64,000 bases of DNA, from NCBI RefSeq assembly GCF_046197865.1, contig NZ_CP166990.1, positions 744,001 to 808,000 on the forward strand, in the 5' to 3' direction. Source of the stretch: JAHKLT01 sp046197865. Lineage in GTDB: Archaea; Methanobacteriota; Methanobacteria; Methanobacteriales; Methanobacteriaceae. Below, in pieces: positions 34,691-42,501 of the stretch (within the stretch, counting starts at the first letter, position 1; every line of letters begins with the position of its first letter). The position numbers and the translations under genes were made by a program. The notes under the pieces are model-generated. The model worked only from the letters and a program-made list of their open reading frames with translations. It did no database searches and was not told where the DNA came from.

Positions 34691-35953
34691 TTGAAAAAAT
34701 CTAAAATATTTATTGTAACTTTCATACTAATGTTAATAACAATGAATAGTGTTGCAGCAACATGTAACATCATTGTTATTACAGATCCTTCTGGTGAAGA
34801 TCCTAATGGTGCAGCTGCAGGAAGTATGTCCTTTGCAGAAAATATGTTCCAATCAACATTTCTAATGTCTAAAGAAAAAGGATTTGTAGTATTATCTGGG
34901 GGTTCTAGTTCTTCAGAAATGAGGCTTGACAGTATTGTTTTAGCAGTAGCTGATTTAGAAAATGGTGCTTCTGCTGCAACGGCTGCTTCAGTTGCAAGTC
35001 AATATTCTGGATCTCGTCTGGTTGTTGGTGGTCCTGAAATGGGAGCAGCAGTAGCTGGTTCTTTTAGTGCATATGTTATTGTCGTTAATGAAGCAGACAA
35101 TTCCATTTCTGTAACTCCATATAGTGGTGGACTTGCAGTATTGCAACCTGGAGAAAAAGGAGCAATTATTCACTTAAGAAACACTGCAGGTAATCCTCAA
35201 TATGGAACTGCTGATGGTGTTAGAAAAGAAACTGCTATGAATATTGGTAAAATGATTAGGGATGGTTATCCTGCAACTACTATTTTAGCTGAGGCTATGG
35301 GTGAAGTAGCAAAAGGTTCTGGTGAAAAATACGGTGGTGGTGGAGTTAACATTATTTCTGGAATTTCTTCAGGTGATATGTTTACACCTTCTGAGTTAAA
35401 TGAAAAAGGCTATCCAATGGATGAAGCTTATTCTAAAAGTTGTGATGAATGTGGTTGGGCTTTAGGTTTTCCTTCAGCAGAAAATCATGATTCGTGTCCA
35501 GTATGTGGTAATACTGAATTAACAACAATTTATGCTTATGAAGCATTAGATAAAACTATAACCGTTTCTTCAGATTCAGTTAGTGTTTCCATTTATGGAA
35601 GTGAAAAACCAGGTCTTGCAGCAACAACAAGTGAAATCGTAAAAGCTTCAGTAGCTAAATATGGTTATGATTCAAATAAAATCGCAGGATCTATAAATAA
35701 AGGTATTAATAATGGTCTTTTAGTAGGTGTCAACTATGTGGAACCAAAAGACATTAATGTAAAAGAAAATTCTAAAGCAGTAGGTGTTTATTTCACAACA
35801 TTACCTGGTGATAAATCATCACCTTCATGGAATTTACCTGTAGATTCATTTTCATTAAACATTTTAGGTAGTATACAAACAGTAATTGGTATTATTTTAA
35901 TACTTCTAGTAATATTTAGAGACAGGTTATTAAAATCATTCCAAAAAAGATAA
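34691..35953 (+). CDS. Conserved methanogen exported membrane protein with zinc-ribbon insert
   Basis: I recognise the general type, not a function. The 420-residue protein starts at TTG 34691 after AGGAGGATAAATA. It has a signal peptide (to about residue 23), a Gly/Ala/Ser-rich central domain (GAAAGSMSFAENMFQ, VVLSGGSSSSEM, RLVVGGPEMGAAVAGSFSAY), a four-Cys zinc ribbon (CDECGW then CPVCGN about 18 residues later), and a C-terminal membrane span with a basic tail (VIGIILILLVIFRDRLLKSF). The zinc ribbon outside the membrane is odd. It follows the POTRA-like gene and precedes a DUF356 gene; all three lie downstream of the pseudomurein cluster. Confidence 0.7.
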   Translation: MKKSKIFIVTFILMLITMNSVAATCNIIVITDPSGEDPNGAAAGSMSFAENMFQSTFLMSKEKGFVVLSGGSSSSEMRLDSIVLAVADLENGASAATAASVASQYSGSRLVVGGPEMGAAVAGSFSAYVIVVNEADNSISVTPYSGGLAVLQPGEKGAIIHLRNTAGNPQYGTADGVRKETAMNIGKMIRDGYPATTILAEAMGEVAKGSGEKYGGGGVNIISGISSGDMFTPSELNEKGYPMDEAYSKSCDECGWALGFPSAENHDSCPVCGNTELTTIYAYEALDKTITVSSDSVSVSIYGSEKPGLAATTSEIVKASVAKYGYDSNKIAGSINKGINNGLLVGVNYVEPKDINVKENSKAVGVYFTTLPGDKSSPSWNLPVDSFSLNILGSIQTVIGIILILLVIFRDRLLKSFQKR

Positions 35954-35984
35954 AAAATAAATTTTACAATTATAAGGGATTATC

Positions 35985-36413
35985 ATGGCATTAATATTAA
36001 TAAGAGGAGAAAACAATTCAAAAATACTTAACGCAATAGCAGACATAGAAAGACACGCTAATTTAAATGTGGTTTCAAAACCAAAAATCATTGATTCAGA
36101 TTTTGCTGATAATTTAGTAGAAAAAATATTAAATGCGAAACTTAGAACAAAATCTGATGTAGCTACTGCTTTTATGACAAAAGAAGATACTACTTTTTCT
36201 ATAATGCAAATTAAAAAAATTCATCCTCCTGCACACGTCGTTATTGTAAGTGACGAATATGAAGGATATAAAGATTTGATGAATAAATTAAATAATGCTG
36301 AAGAATTAACAGGTTATTATTCTCATAAATCAAAAGAAAGTGGTATGAAAGATTATAAATCTAAAACATACGGTTCAAAAATGAATAATCAAAAAGTAGC
36401 TATTAATAAATAG
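35985..36413 (+). CDS. DUF356 family protein
   Basis: The 142-residue protein begins MALILIRGENNSKILNAIAD and has IKKIHPPAHVVIVSDEYEGY, strings I associate with DUF356 of methanogens. The function is unknown. The alternation suggests a small alpha/beta domain, and the last 30 residues are Lys/Ser-rich and disordered. The stop codon is immediately adjacent to the convergent aMBF1 stop. Confidence 0.75.
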   Translation: MALILIRGENNSKILNAIADIERHANLNVVSKPKIIDSDFADNLVEKILNAKLRTKSDVATAFMTKEDTTFSIMQIKKIHPPAHVVIVSDEYEGYKDLMNKLNNAEELTGYYSHKSKESGMKDYKSKTYGSKMNNQKVAINK

Positions 36414-36902
36414 CTATTTCTTTTTAATTTTAATCATATCTCCAAGTGTAAAACCATCTGATGGTTTTCGTCTATACTCTTCGATATCTAAATCGTCGTA
36501 TTTTTCAAGTAATTTTATATTCAAAACTTTTTCTAATTTCTTTATTAATTTAGTATCAGGTGTCATTTTACCAGATTCTACTCTATTAACAACAGAAGCT
36601 TTTTCATATAATTTTTCAGCTAATTCTTCTCTAGACCATTTTTTAGATTCACGTGCTTTTCTTATTATAGTTTCATAATCATCAACTAATTCTTCTGCAG
36701 GTTCATCTCGGGATCTATATTTATTTGGTTTTTGTGAAGACTTTTGTGATTTTGACGCTGTTTTTTTATATTTTGGCTTCGGAGGTTCTTTTTGGATTTT
36801 ACCAAATTTAGAACAATCTTTACAAACTGACATAACTACTCCGTCAATTTTTGCTTTTAAAGGAGTCTCTGATAATTCTTTACCACATATTTCACAATTC
36901 AT
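36414..36902 (-). CDS. Multiprotein bridging factor aMBF1
   Basis: Archaeal MBF1 is a general transcription or translation-associated HTH protein. The 162-residue chain has an N-terminal zinc ribbon (CEICGKEL and CKDC), a basic linker rich in Lys/Ser/Pro (about 45-80), and a Cro/C1-type helix-turn-helix (YETIIRKARESKKWSREELA then KASVVNRVESGKMTPDTKLI). The C-terminal end is IKKK-basic. This domain order is diagnostic for archaeal MBF1. It is convergent with DUF356. Confidence 0.92.
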   Translation of the reverse strand: MNCEICGKELSETPLKAKIDGVVMSVCKDCSKFGKIQKEPPKPKYKKTASKSQKSSQKPNKYRSRDEPAEELVDDYETIIRKARESKKWSREELAEKLYEKASVVNRVESGKMTPDTKLIKKLEKVLNIKLLEKYDDLDIEEYRRKPSDGFTLGDMIKIKKK

Positions 36903-37003
36903 ATTTAATTATTTATTTTTTTAATTTTTATATTTTTCTAAAATACTAAAATTTAATTACTTTTAATACTAAATTTAATATTAGAAAGTAAAAGGTATAA
37001 AAA

Positions 37004-37288
37004 ATGTTTTTCGAAGGTATTATTATAGGAATTTGTTCATTTTTAATTATTGGGTTGTTACATCCTGTTGTTATAAAATCAGAGTATTATTTTGGTAAAA
37101 AGGTTTGGCCTATTTTTCTTGTTGGAGGTATATTTTTCATAGTATTATCATTATTTTTAGATGAAATAATTTTTTCAGCATTAATAAGTGTTTTAGGATT
37201 TTCTCTTCTTTGGAGTATTCATGAAATTATTGAACAAGAAAAAAGAGTAGAGAAAGGTTGGTTTCCTAAAAATCCCAATAAAAAATAG
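37004..37288 (+). CDS. DUF4491 family membrane protein
   Basis: A 94-residue protein with three hydrophobic segments (IIIGICSFLIIGLLHPVVI, VWPIFLVGGIFFIVLSLFL, IIFSALISVLGFSLLWSI) and the conserved end EQEKRVEKGWFPKNP. This matches DUF4491, common in Firmicutes and Bacteroidetes, with unknown function. Gene exchange with gut bacteria is possible. ATG 37004 follows AAAGGTATAAAAA. Confidence 0.82.
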   Translation: MFFEGIIIGICSFLIIGLLHPVVIKSEYYFGKKVWPIFLVGGIFFIVLSLFLDEIIFSALISVLGFSLLWSIHEIIEQEKRVEKGWFPKNPNKK

Positions 37289-37549
37289 CCATTTATTAAA
37301 TTAATTTTAATTATTTTTTTATTTTCTCTTTTTTTCACCAAAAAACTTAAATAATAATTAATTTATAATTATATACATATTTTTTCTATTAAACTATTGT
37401 GATTTTATATGATTTTTTTGTATTTAATTAAATAGAAATATTAAAAATAAGTTAAATATATTTTTTATTTTGTATTTAACGATATTTGTAGACATAATAG
37501 GAATAAAAAAGAATTTATTTAAAATATATCATAAAATGGATGATGTGAA

Positions 37550-38800
37550 ATGGAAAATAACGATATGGAAAATTCTTCCCAACAACAATTATTAAGTAAA
37601 ATTGAAACTCTAAAAGAAGAATTAAACTTACTTAAAGAAGAAAATTCCAAAACTAAACGTAATTTAATGTGGAAAGTTAGAAAACTTGAAAAAGATAAAG
37701 TTCTAACTGAAAACGAAAAAATTCGATTAGAACGTGAAACAAAATCATTAAGAGGAGAAGTAGAAAGGTTTAGATCACCTCCATTAGTTCTTGCAACTAT
37801 TACTGAAGTCTTAGATGATTCTAGAATGACAGTTAAAAGTAGTACTGGTCCACATTTTTTGATAAATTATTCAAAATTTTTAGATGAGAAATTGCTTGTT
37901 CCAGGTTCAAGAGTAGCTCTTAATCAACAAACATTTGGTGTTGTAGAGTTATTGCCTTCTGAGAAGGATCCAAATGTATCTGGTATGGAAGTTGAAGAAA
38001 AACCTGAAATTTCATATGATAGAATTGGCGGTCTTGAAGAACAAGTAGTGGAAATTAAAGAAACAGTAGAATTGCCTTTAAAAGAACCTGAATTATTTGA
38101 AAAAATTGGTATTGAACCACCAAAAGGTATTTTACTTTATGGACCACCAGGAACTGGAAAAACTTTACTTGCAAAAGCTGTCGCTCATGAAACCAATGCA
38201 ACTTTTATTAAAATTGTTGCATCAGAATTTGTTAAAAAATATATTGGTGAAGGAGCTAGACTTGTAAGGGAAGTATTTGAACTAGCTAAAGAAAAAGCTC
38301 CAGCTATTATTTTCATTGATGAAATTGATGCTGTTGCTGCTAAAAGACTTAAAAGTTCAACCAGTGGAGATAGAGAAGTTCAAAGAACTTTAATGCAATT
38401 ATTAGCTGAACTTGATGGATTTGAATCAAGAGGGGACATTGGTATTGTTGCTGCAACTAATAGGCCTGATATCTTAGATCCTGCTCTTTTAAGACCAGGT
38501 AGATTTGATAGATTTATTGAAGTTCCTCTTCCTAATGAAGAAGGTAGAAAAGAAATTCTTAAAATCCATACTAAAAATATGGCATTAGCTGATGAAGCTG
38601 AAATTGATTTACTTGCAACATTGACTGATGGTGCATCTGGTGCAGATTTAAAAGCTATTTGTACTGAAGCAGGAATGTTTGCTATAAGAGAAAAACGTGA
38701 TAAAGTTCTCGTAGCTGACTTTATGGATGCTGTTGATAAAATCATGCAAGTTGAGCATGATGAAGAATATAAAAAAGAAGCTGGAGTAATGTTCGGTTAA
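37550..38800 (+). CDS. pan: Proteasome-activating nucleotidase PAN
   Basis: PAN is the hexameric AAA+ ATPase that unfolds substrates and feeds them to the 20S proteasome. The 416-residue protein has an N-terminal coiled coil (about 8-75), an OB domain (about 77-135), and the AAA+ module with Walker A GPPGTGKT (about residue 198), Walker B IIFIDEIDAVAA, sensor 1 AATNRPD and arginine fingers in RPGRFDR. The C-terminus ends MFG, a variant of the hydrophobic-Tyr-X motif that docks into the proteasome, with Phe in place of Tyr. TATA-like runs lie upstream in the 37289-37549 gap. Confidence 0.95.
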   Translation: MENNDMENSSQQQLLSKIETLKEELNLLKEENSKTKRNLMWKVRKLEKDKVLTENEKIRLERETKSLRGEVERFRSPPLVLATITEVLDDSRMTVKSSTGPHFLINYSKFLDEKLLVPGSRVALNQQTFGVVELLPSEKDPNVSGMEVEEKPEISYDRIGGLEEQVVEIKETVELPLKEPELFEKIGIEPPKGILLYGPPGTGKTLLAKAVAHETNATFIKIVASEFVKKYIGEGARLVREVFELAKEKAPAIIFIDEIDAVAAKRLKSSTSGDREVQRTLMQLLAELDGFESRGDIGIVAATNRPDILDPALLRPGRFDRFIEVPLPNEEGRKEILKIHTKNMALADEAEIDLLATLTDGASGADLKAICTEAGMFAIREKRDKVLVADFMDAVDKIMQVEHDEEYKKEAGVMFG

Positions 38801-38813
38801 TTTTTATTAATTT

Positions 38814-38873
38814 AAGCCAATGATGAACCCTATGAGCTCTGATATGTGATGAATGATGGGCGAACTGAGGCTT
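38814..38873 (+). ncRNA. C/D box sRNA (2'-O-methylation guide)
   Basis: A 60-base island of mixed composition in AT-rich DNA downstream of PAN shows the full C/D layout: terminal stem AAGCC (38814-38818) with GGCTT (38869-38873), C box ATGATGA (38820-38826), a 12-base guide, D' box CTGA (38839-38842), C' box GTGATGA (38846-38852), a second 12-base guide, and D box CTGA (38865-38868). Guides ACCCTATGAGCT and ATGATGGGCGAA should direct 2'-O-methylation of the rRNA or tRNA base paired five positions from each D box. I could not assign targets with confidence. Guide spacing and boxes are those of archaeal double-guide sRNAs bound by L7Ae, Nop5 and fibrillarin. Confidence 0.85.
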
Positions 38874-38970
38874 AATTTTTACTTACTATTTTTTTTTAAA
38901 TTTACTTTTTTTATGGATTTTTACACTTTTTACAAAAAACTTATTTAAAACCTTTTAAATATATATTTTT

Positions 38971-40173
38971 ATGTTATCTAATGAAGATACTAAAATAGCT
39001 AATGAAAAAATTATTTATAAAGCAAAACCAAATTTCTTTTTTTCACTTAAAAAAGCAATTATTGTTTTCTTTTTATTAGCATTTATTATGGGTTCTACTT
39101 CTGTAATTATTGAATCTATAGGAAGACTTCAAGTATATATTATAGAACGTGTTAAACTTCCTTTGACAAGCTATGTAGTTATAGCTATCGTAGTTATAAT
39201 TTTAATTTTAATTTTCTATATTGTTTGGCAAATACTTTCTTGGTATTCTATTGAATATACATTAACAAGTGAAAGAATTATTGTTAAAAAAGGAGTTTTA
39301 CTTAGAAATAAAAGTTTCATGCCTTATAGTAGTATTCAGGATGTTAGTTCTTCACAAAGTATTTTAGGTAGGTTATTTTCAGTAGGTTCTGTTTTTGCAT
39401 ATAGTGCTTATGATAATAATCAAATTATATTAAATAATATCTCTAAACCAAGTAATGTTGAAGATATTATTTTCAATCAACTTAAAAGATTTAGATCTTC
39501 ACAAAATCCATATGTTTCTAACAACCAATATGGTAATGAAAGAGTTTCTTATGAAGAAAATCATCCTCCTTATGAAAATGGAGAATATTATCCACATGAT
39601 AATTATAATAGAAAAGAATATTATCCTGAGGATAATTTTCAAAATAATGATGTAAATTATTATAATGAGCAAAATGAAAATTATAATAAAGCTCATAATT
39701 TATTTGATGATGATTTTGATAATACTATGAATGAAGCTATGATGAATATAGATAAAAATAATATGAAATTTAGGCATAATGATAATAGGTCTGGTCAGAG
39801 TCAGTATGATGATGATAGACAGTTTAGGCATAATGATGGTAGGTCTACTCAGAGTCAGTATGATGATGATAGGCAGTTTAGGCATAATGATGGTAGGTCT
39901 ACTCAGAGTCAGTATGGTGATGATAGGCAGTTTAGGCATAATGATAGTAGGCTTAATCAGAGTCAGTATGGTGATGATAGGCAGTTTAGGCACAATGATA
40001 ATAGACCTTATCAAAATGAAGATTATAACACTCAAAAACATTATTATCAAGAAGAAGATAATAGAAATTTAAAAGAAAATTATTCTGATAAAAATGAAGA
40101 AAATGATTATTCTGAATATGAAGATCCAAATGAAGATGTATTAACAAGGTTTTCTAGAAAGTTTAAAAAATAA
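38971..40173 (+). CDS. bPH2-domain membrane protein with repetitive hydrophilic tail
   Basis: The 400-residue protein has two membrane spans (about 25-48 and 67-92) and a bacterial PH-like domain (about 93-170: YTLTSERIIVKKGVLLRNKS, YSSIQDVSSSQSILGRLFSV), as in YdbS/YdbT-like proteins. From about residue 175 the chain becomes very hydrophilic, rich in Asn, Tyr, Asp, Glu and Gln. It includes an 18-residue tandem repeat FRHNDGRSTQSQYDDDRQ (39769-39996). The tail is likely disordered and on the cytosolic side by the positive-inside rule, but this is uncertain. The function is unknown. It follows the C/D box RNA; its stop is 15 bases before the reductase gene. Confidence 0.8.
   Translation: MLSNEDTKIANEKIIYKAKPNFFFSLKKAIIVFFLLAFIMGSTSVIIESIGRLQVYIIERVKLPLTSYVVIAIVVIILILIFYIVWQILSWYSIEYTLTSERIIVKKGVLLRNKSFMPYSSIQDVSSSQSILGRLFSVGSVFAYSAYDNNQIILNNISKPSNVEDIIFNQLKRFRSSQNPYVSNNQYGNERVSYEENHPPYENGEYYPHDNYNRKEYYPEDNFQNNDVNYYNEQNENYNKAHNLFDDDFDNTMNEAMMNIDKNNMKFRHNDNRSGQSQYDDDRQFRHNDGRSTQSQYDDDRQFRHNDGRSTQSQYGDDRQFRHNDSRLNQSQYGDDRQFRHNDNRPYQNEDYNTQKHYYQEEDNRNLKENYSDKNEENDYSEYEDPNEDVLTRFSRKFKK
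39769..39996 (+). repeat. In-frame 54-bp tandem repeat, four full copies and a partial
   Basis: Each unit encodes the 18-residue FRHNDxRxxQSQYxDDRQ. Units start at about 39769, 39823, 39877, 39931 and 39985, and units 2 and 3 are almost identical. Codons in the repeats are nearly all T- or G-ending (AGG, CAG, AAT, GAT), unlike the surrounding tail (AGA, CAA, GAA). Confidence 0.85.
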
Positions 40174-40187
40174 TTTAGGTTATATAA

Positions 40188-41390
40188 ATGGAATTCGATG
40201 TAGTAATTGTAGGTGGTGGGCCAATTGGTTCTAATTTAGCTTGTAATTTATCTAAGAGTAATTTATCAATATGTTTAATTGAAAAAAAAGATATTGTAGG
40301 TGTTCCTTTACAATGTGCAGGTATTGTTAGCAAACATATTTTAGATTATATTAATATTCCTCAAGAAATTATTTTAAATCAAGTTAAAGGAGCTTTTCTA
40401 CATTCTCAAAATAATATTTTAAAAGTAAATAAAGAAGATCCTGTAGCTATTATTATTGATAGAATTAAATTTGATCAATATTTATTTGATAAAGCTATAT
40501 CTTCAGGAGTTACTTTATTAAAAAACACAGTTGTTGATGTAGATTCTATAAATGGTACAGTTAAGTGTATTGATGGTCAATTAATTAAAGGTAAAATCAT
40601 TGTAGGTTCAGATGGATTTAATTCTATTATATCTAAAAAAATAGGTAATGAATTAGAAAACATTAATGCAACCCAATTTTTAGTTAAAATCGATAAAGAG
40701 AAAATTAAAGAATTTAGAAATAATTCTAATTTATTTAATGATTATATTGATGTTCAAATTAATGATGATATTTTACCAGGGTTTATATGGGTTATTCCGT
40801 ATGCTGATGATTCTTATAGAATCGGTTTATTCTCAGATAATGATTTTGATTATCAGACAAATATTTTAAATGAATTTTTAAATGCGAATTTTAAAGATTC
40901 TCATGAAATTCTAAGGGAAACTAAAGGAATTATTCCAAAATATAATCAAACTAATAAATTAACCTCTTCTAGGGTTATTCTTTTAGGAGATTCTTCTTCT
41001 AAAATTAAACCTACTACTGGTGGAGGTCTTGTAATAGGTTTTGATTTATCAAAAATAGCTGAAAAATATATAATTGAAGCTACTGAAAAAAATAACATAG
41101 CTATTTTAAATGAATTTGATAATAAATTTAATGATAAATATTTTGATGAGCTAAATTATCAACTTAAACTTCAAAAAACTTTTGCGATGTTTTCTAATGA
41201 AGATTTTGACCATATCTTTAAAAAACTAAAAGAAAATGGTTGTGAAAGTTTAATATCAGATTATGGTCATATGGATAAGCAATCTATTTTAATTAAAGAA
41301 TTTTTAAAAAGAGGCTTATTTTTTAAATTAATACCTTCTTTTTTCATGAAAAAACTTTCCAATATGTGGAATTCTACTATTAAGGAGTAA
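40188..41390 (+). CDS. Geranylgeranyl reductase family FAD protein
   Basis: A 400-residue flavoprotein with the N-terminal FAD motif VVIVGGGPIGSNLACNLS, the family string VPLQCAGIVSK, an RIKFDQYLFDKA segment, IVGSDGFNSIISK and a second FAD motif VILLGDSSSKIKPTTGGGLVIGF. Archaeal members saturate the geranylgeranyl chains of ether lipids; others act on menaquinone-like or chlorophyll substrates, so the exact lipid is uncertain. Such enzymes often occur as several paralogues in methanogens. The gene ends four bases before the tRNA methyltransferase gene. Confidence 0.85.
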   Translation: MEFDVVIVGGGPIGSNLACNLSKSNLSICLIEKKDIVGVPLQCAGIVSKHILDYINIPQEIILNQVKGAFLHSQNNILKVNKEDPVAIIIDRIKFDQYLFDKAISSGVTLLKNTVVDVDSINGTVKCIDGQLIKGKIIVGSDGFNSIISKKIGNELENINATQFLVKIDKEKIKEFRNNSNLFNDYIDVQINDDILPGFIWVIPYADDSYRIGLFSDNDFDYQTNILNEFLNANFKDSHEILRETKGIIPKYNQTNKLTSSRVILLGDSSSKIKPTTGGGLVIGFDLSKIAEKYIIEATEKNNIAILNEFDNKFNDKYFDELNYQLKLQKTFAMFSNEDFDHIFKKLKENGCESLISDYGHMDKQSILIKEFLKRGLFFKLIPSFFMKKLSNMWNSTIKE

Positions 41391-41394
41391 TTTA

Positions 41395-42438
41395 ATGGAA
41401 CTTTTATTAATACAATCTCAAGAACATGATAAATTACCAATTGCTGAATTGAATGCAGTTATTGAATGTGAAAATATTCCAGTATCAGTAAATCCAATTT
41501 GTGATGGATTAGTTTTACTAGATTTCAATGAAGATAATAATTTTGATAAGAATTATAAAAAACTTGTTAAAAGACTTGCTTATACTCATGAAATTGATAA
41601 AATTATTTTTAAATCCAATATTGATAATTTAAATGAGGATATTTTAAAAATAAATTGGGATTTATATATTGATGATAATTTTGCTGTTAGAGTAAAACGT
41701 TTTAATAGTGATATTGATACAGTTCAATATGAAAAAGATATAGGTTCATTAATTTTAAAATCTTTTAGTAAAAACAGTAATGTTAAAGTTAAATTAGAAA
41801 AACCTTCTTCTTTTATTAGAGTGGTTGCATTTGAAAGTACATTTTATATAGCTATTGAAAATCATAAATTAAATAAAAAACATTTTCAAGATATGAAACC
41901 TCACAAAAGACCTTTTTTTTATCCAGGATCTATGAGCCCAAAACTTGCAAGATGTATGGTTAATTTATCTAGAATTAAAGAAGGCCAACTACTTTTAGAT
42001 CCTTTTTGTGGTACTGGAGGAATTTTAATTGAAGGTGGATTAGTTGGTGCTAAACTTGTTGGTTCTGATATAAAGTGGAAAATGCAAAATGGAACTGCAA
42101 CTAATTTAAACCATTGTAATATTTCAGATTATAAAACATTTCATGTTGATGTTCGTGAGTTGAAAATGTATGAACAAGTTGATGCAGTTGTAACGGATCC
42201 TCCTTATGGTATATCTACATCTACTATGGGTGTTAGTAGTGATGAAATTTTTTTCCAATTTTTTGAATCTATTTATAAAAACATGAAAGAAGATGCTTAT
42301 TTATGTATGGCTAGTCCTCATTATTTAGATTTAGAGCCTATGATGGACAAAATTGGTTTTGAATTAGTTGAAAGATATGAAATAAAAATGCATAAAAGCT
42401 TAACTAGAATTATTTCAGTTATTAAAATTAAAAATTAA
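41395..42438 (+). CDS. trmG10: tRNA (guanine10-N2)-dimethyltransferase Trm-G10
   Basis: The enzyme methylates N2 of G10 in tRNA. A THUMP domain (about residues 45-155) is followed by a Rossmann methyltransferase domain with HKRPFFYPGSMSPKLARCMV, motif I LLLDPFCGTGGILIEGGLVG, and the catalytic VVTDPPYGISTSTMG (motif IV, N/D-P-P-Y). Domain order and the FFYPGSMSPKLAR string fit the archaeal Trm11-like group. Downstream genes cimA and cgi121 are unrelated in function, though cgi121 also serves tRNA modification. Confidence 0.9.
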   Translation: MELLLIQSQEHDKLPIAELNAVIECENIPVSVNPICDGLVLLDFNEDNNFDKNYKKLVKRLAYTHEIDKIIFKSNIDNLNEDILKINWDLYIDDNFAVRVKRFNSDIDTVQYEKDIGSLILKSFSKNSNVKVKLEKPSSFIRVVAFESTFYIAIENHKLNKKHFQDMKPHKRPFFYPGSMSPKLARCMVNLSRIKEGQLLLDPFCGTGGILIEGGLVGAKLVGSDIKWKMQNGTATNLNHCNISDYKTFHVDVRELKMYEQVDAVVTDPPYGISTSTMGVSSDEIFFQFFESIYKNMKEDAYLCMASPHYLDLEPMMDKIGFELVERYEIKMHKSLTRIISVIKIKN

Positions 42439-42501
42439 TGGCTACTAAATTATTTATATTAAAAACTTCATATAATTACATATCTTTTCGGAGGTAATTT
42501 T

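Noticed and set aside
38971..40173. Minus-strand and other-frame ORFs over the repeat tail of the PH-domain protein
   Set aside because: Low-complexity Ile/Met-rich shadows created by the 54-bp repeat; no start signals.
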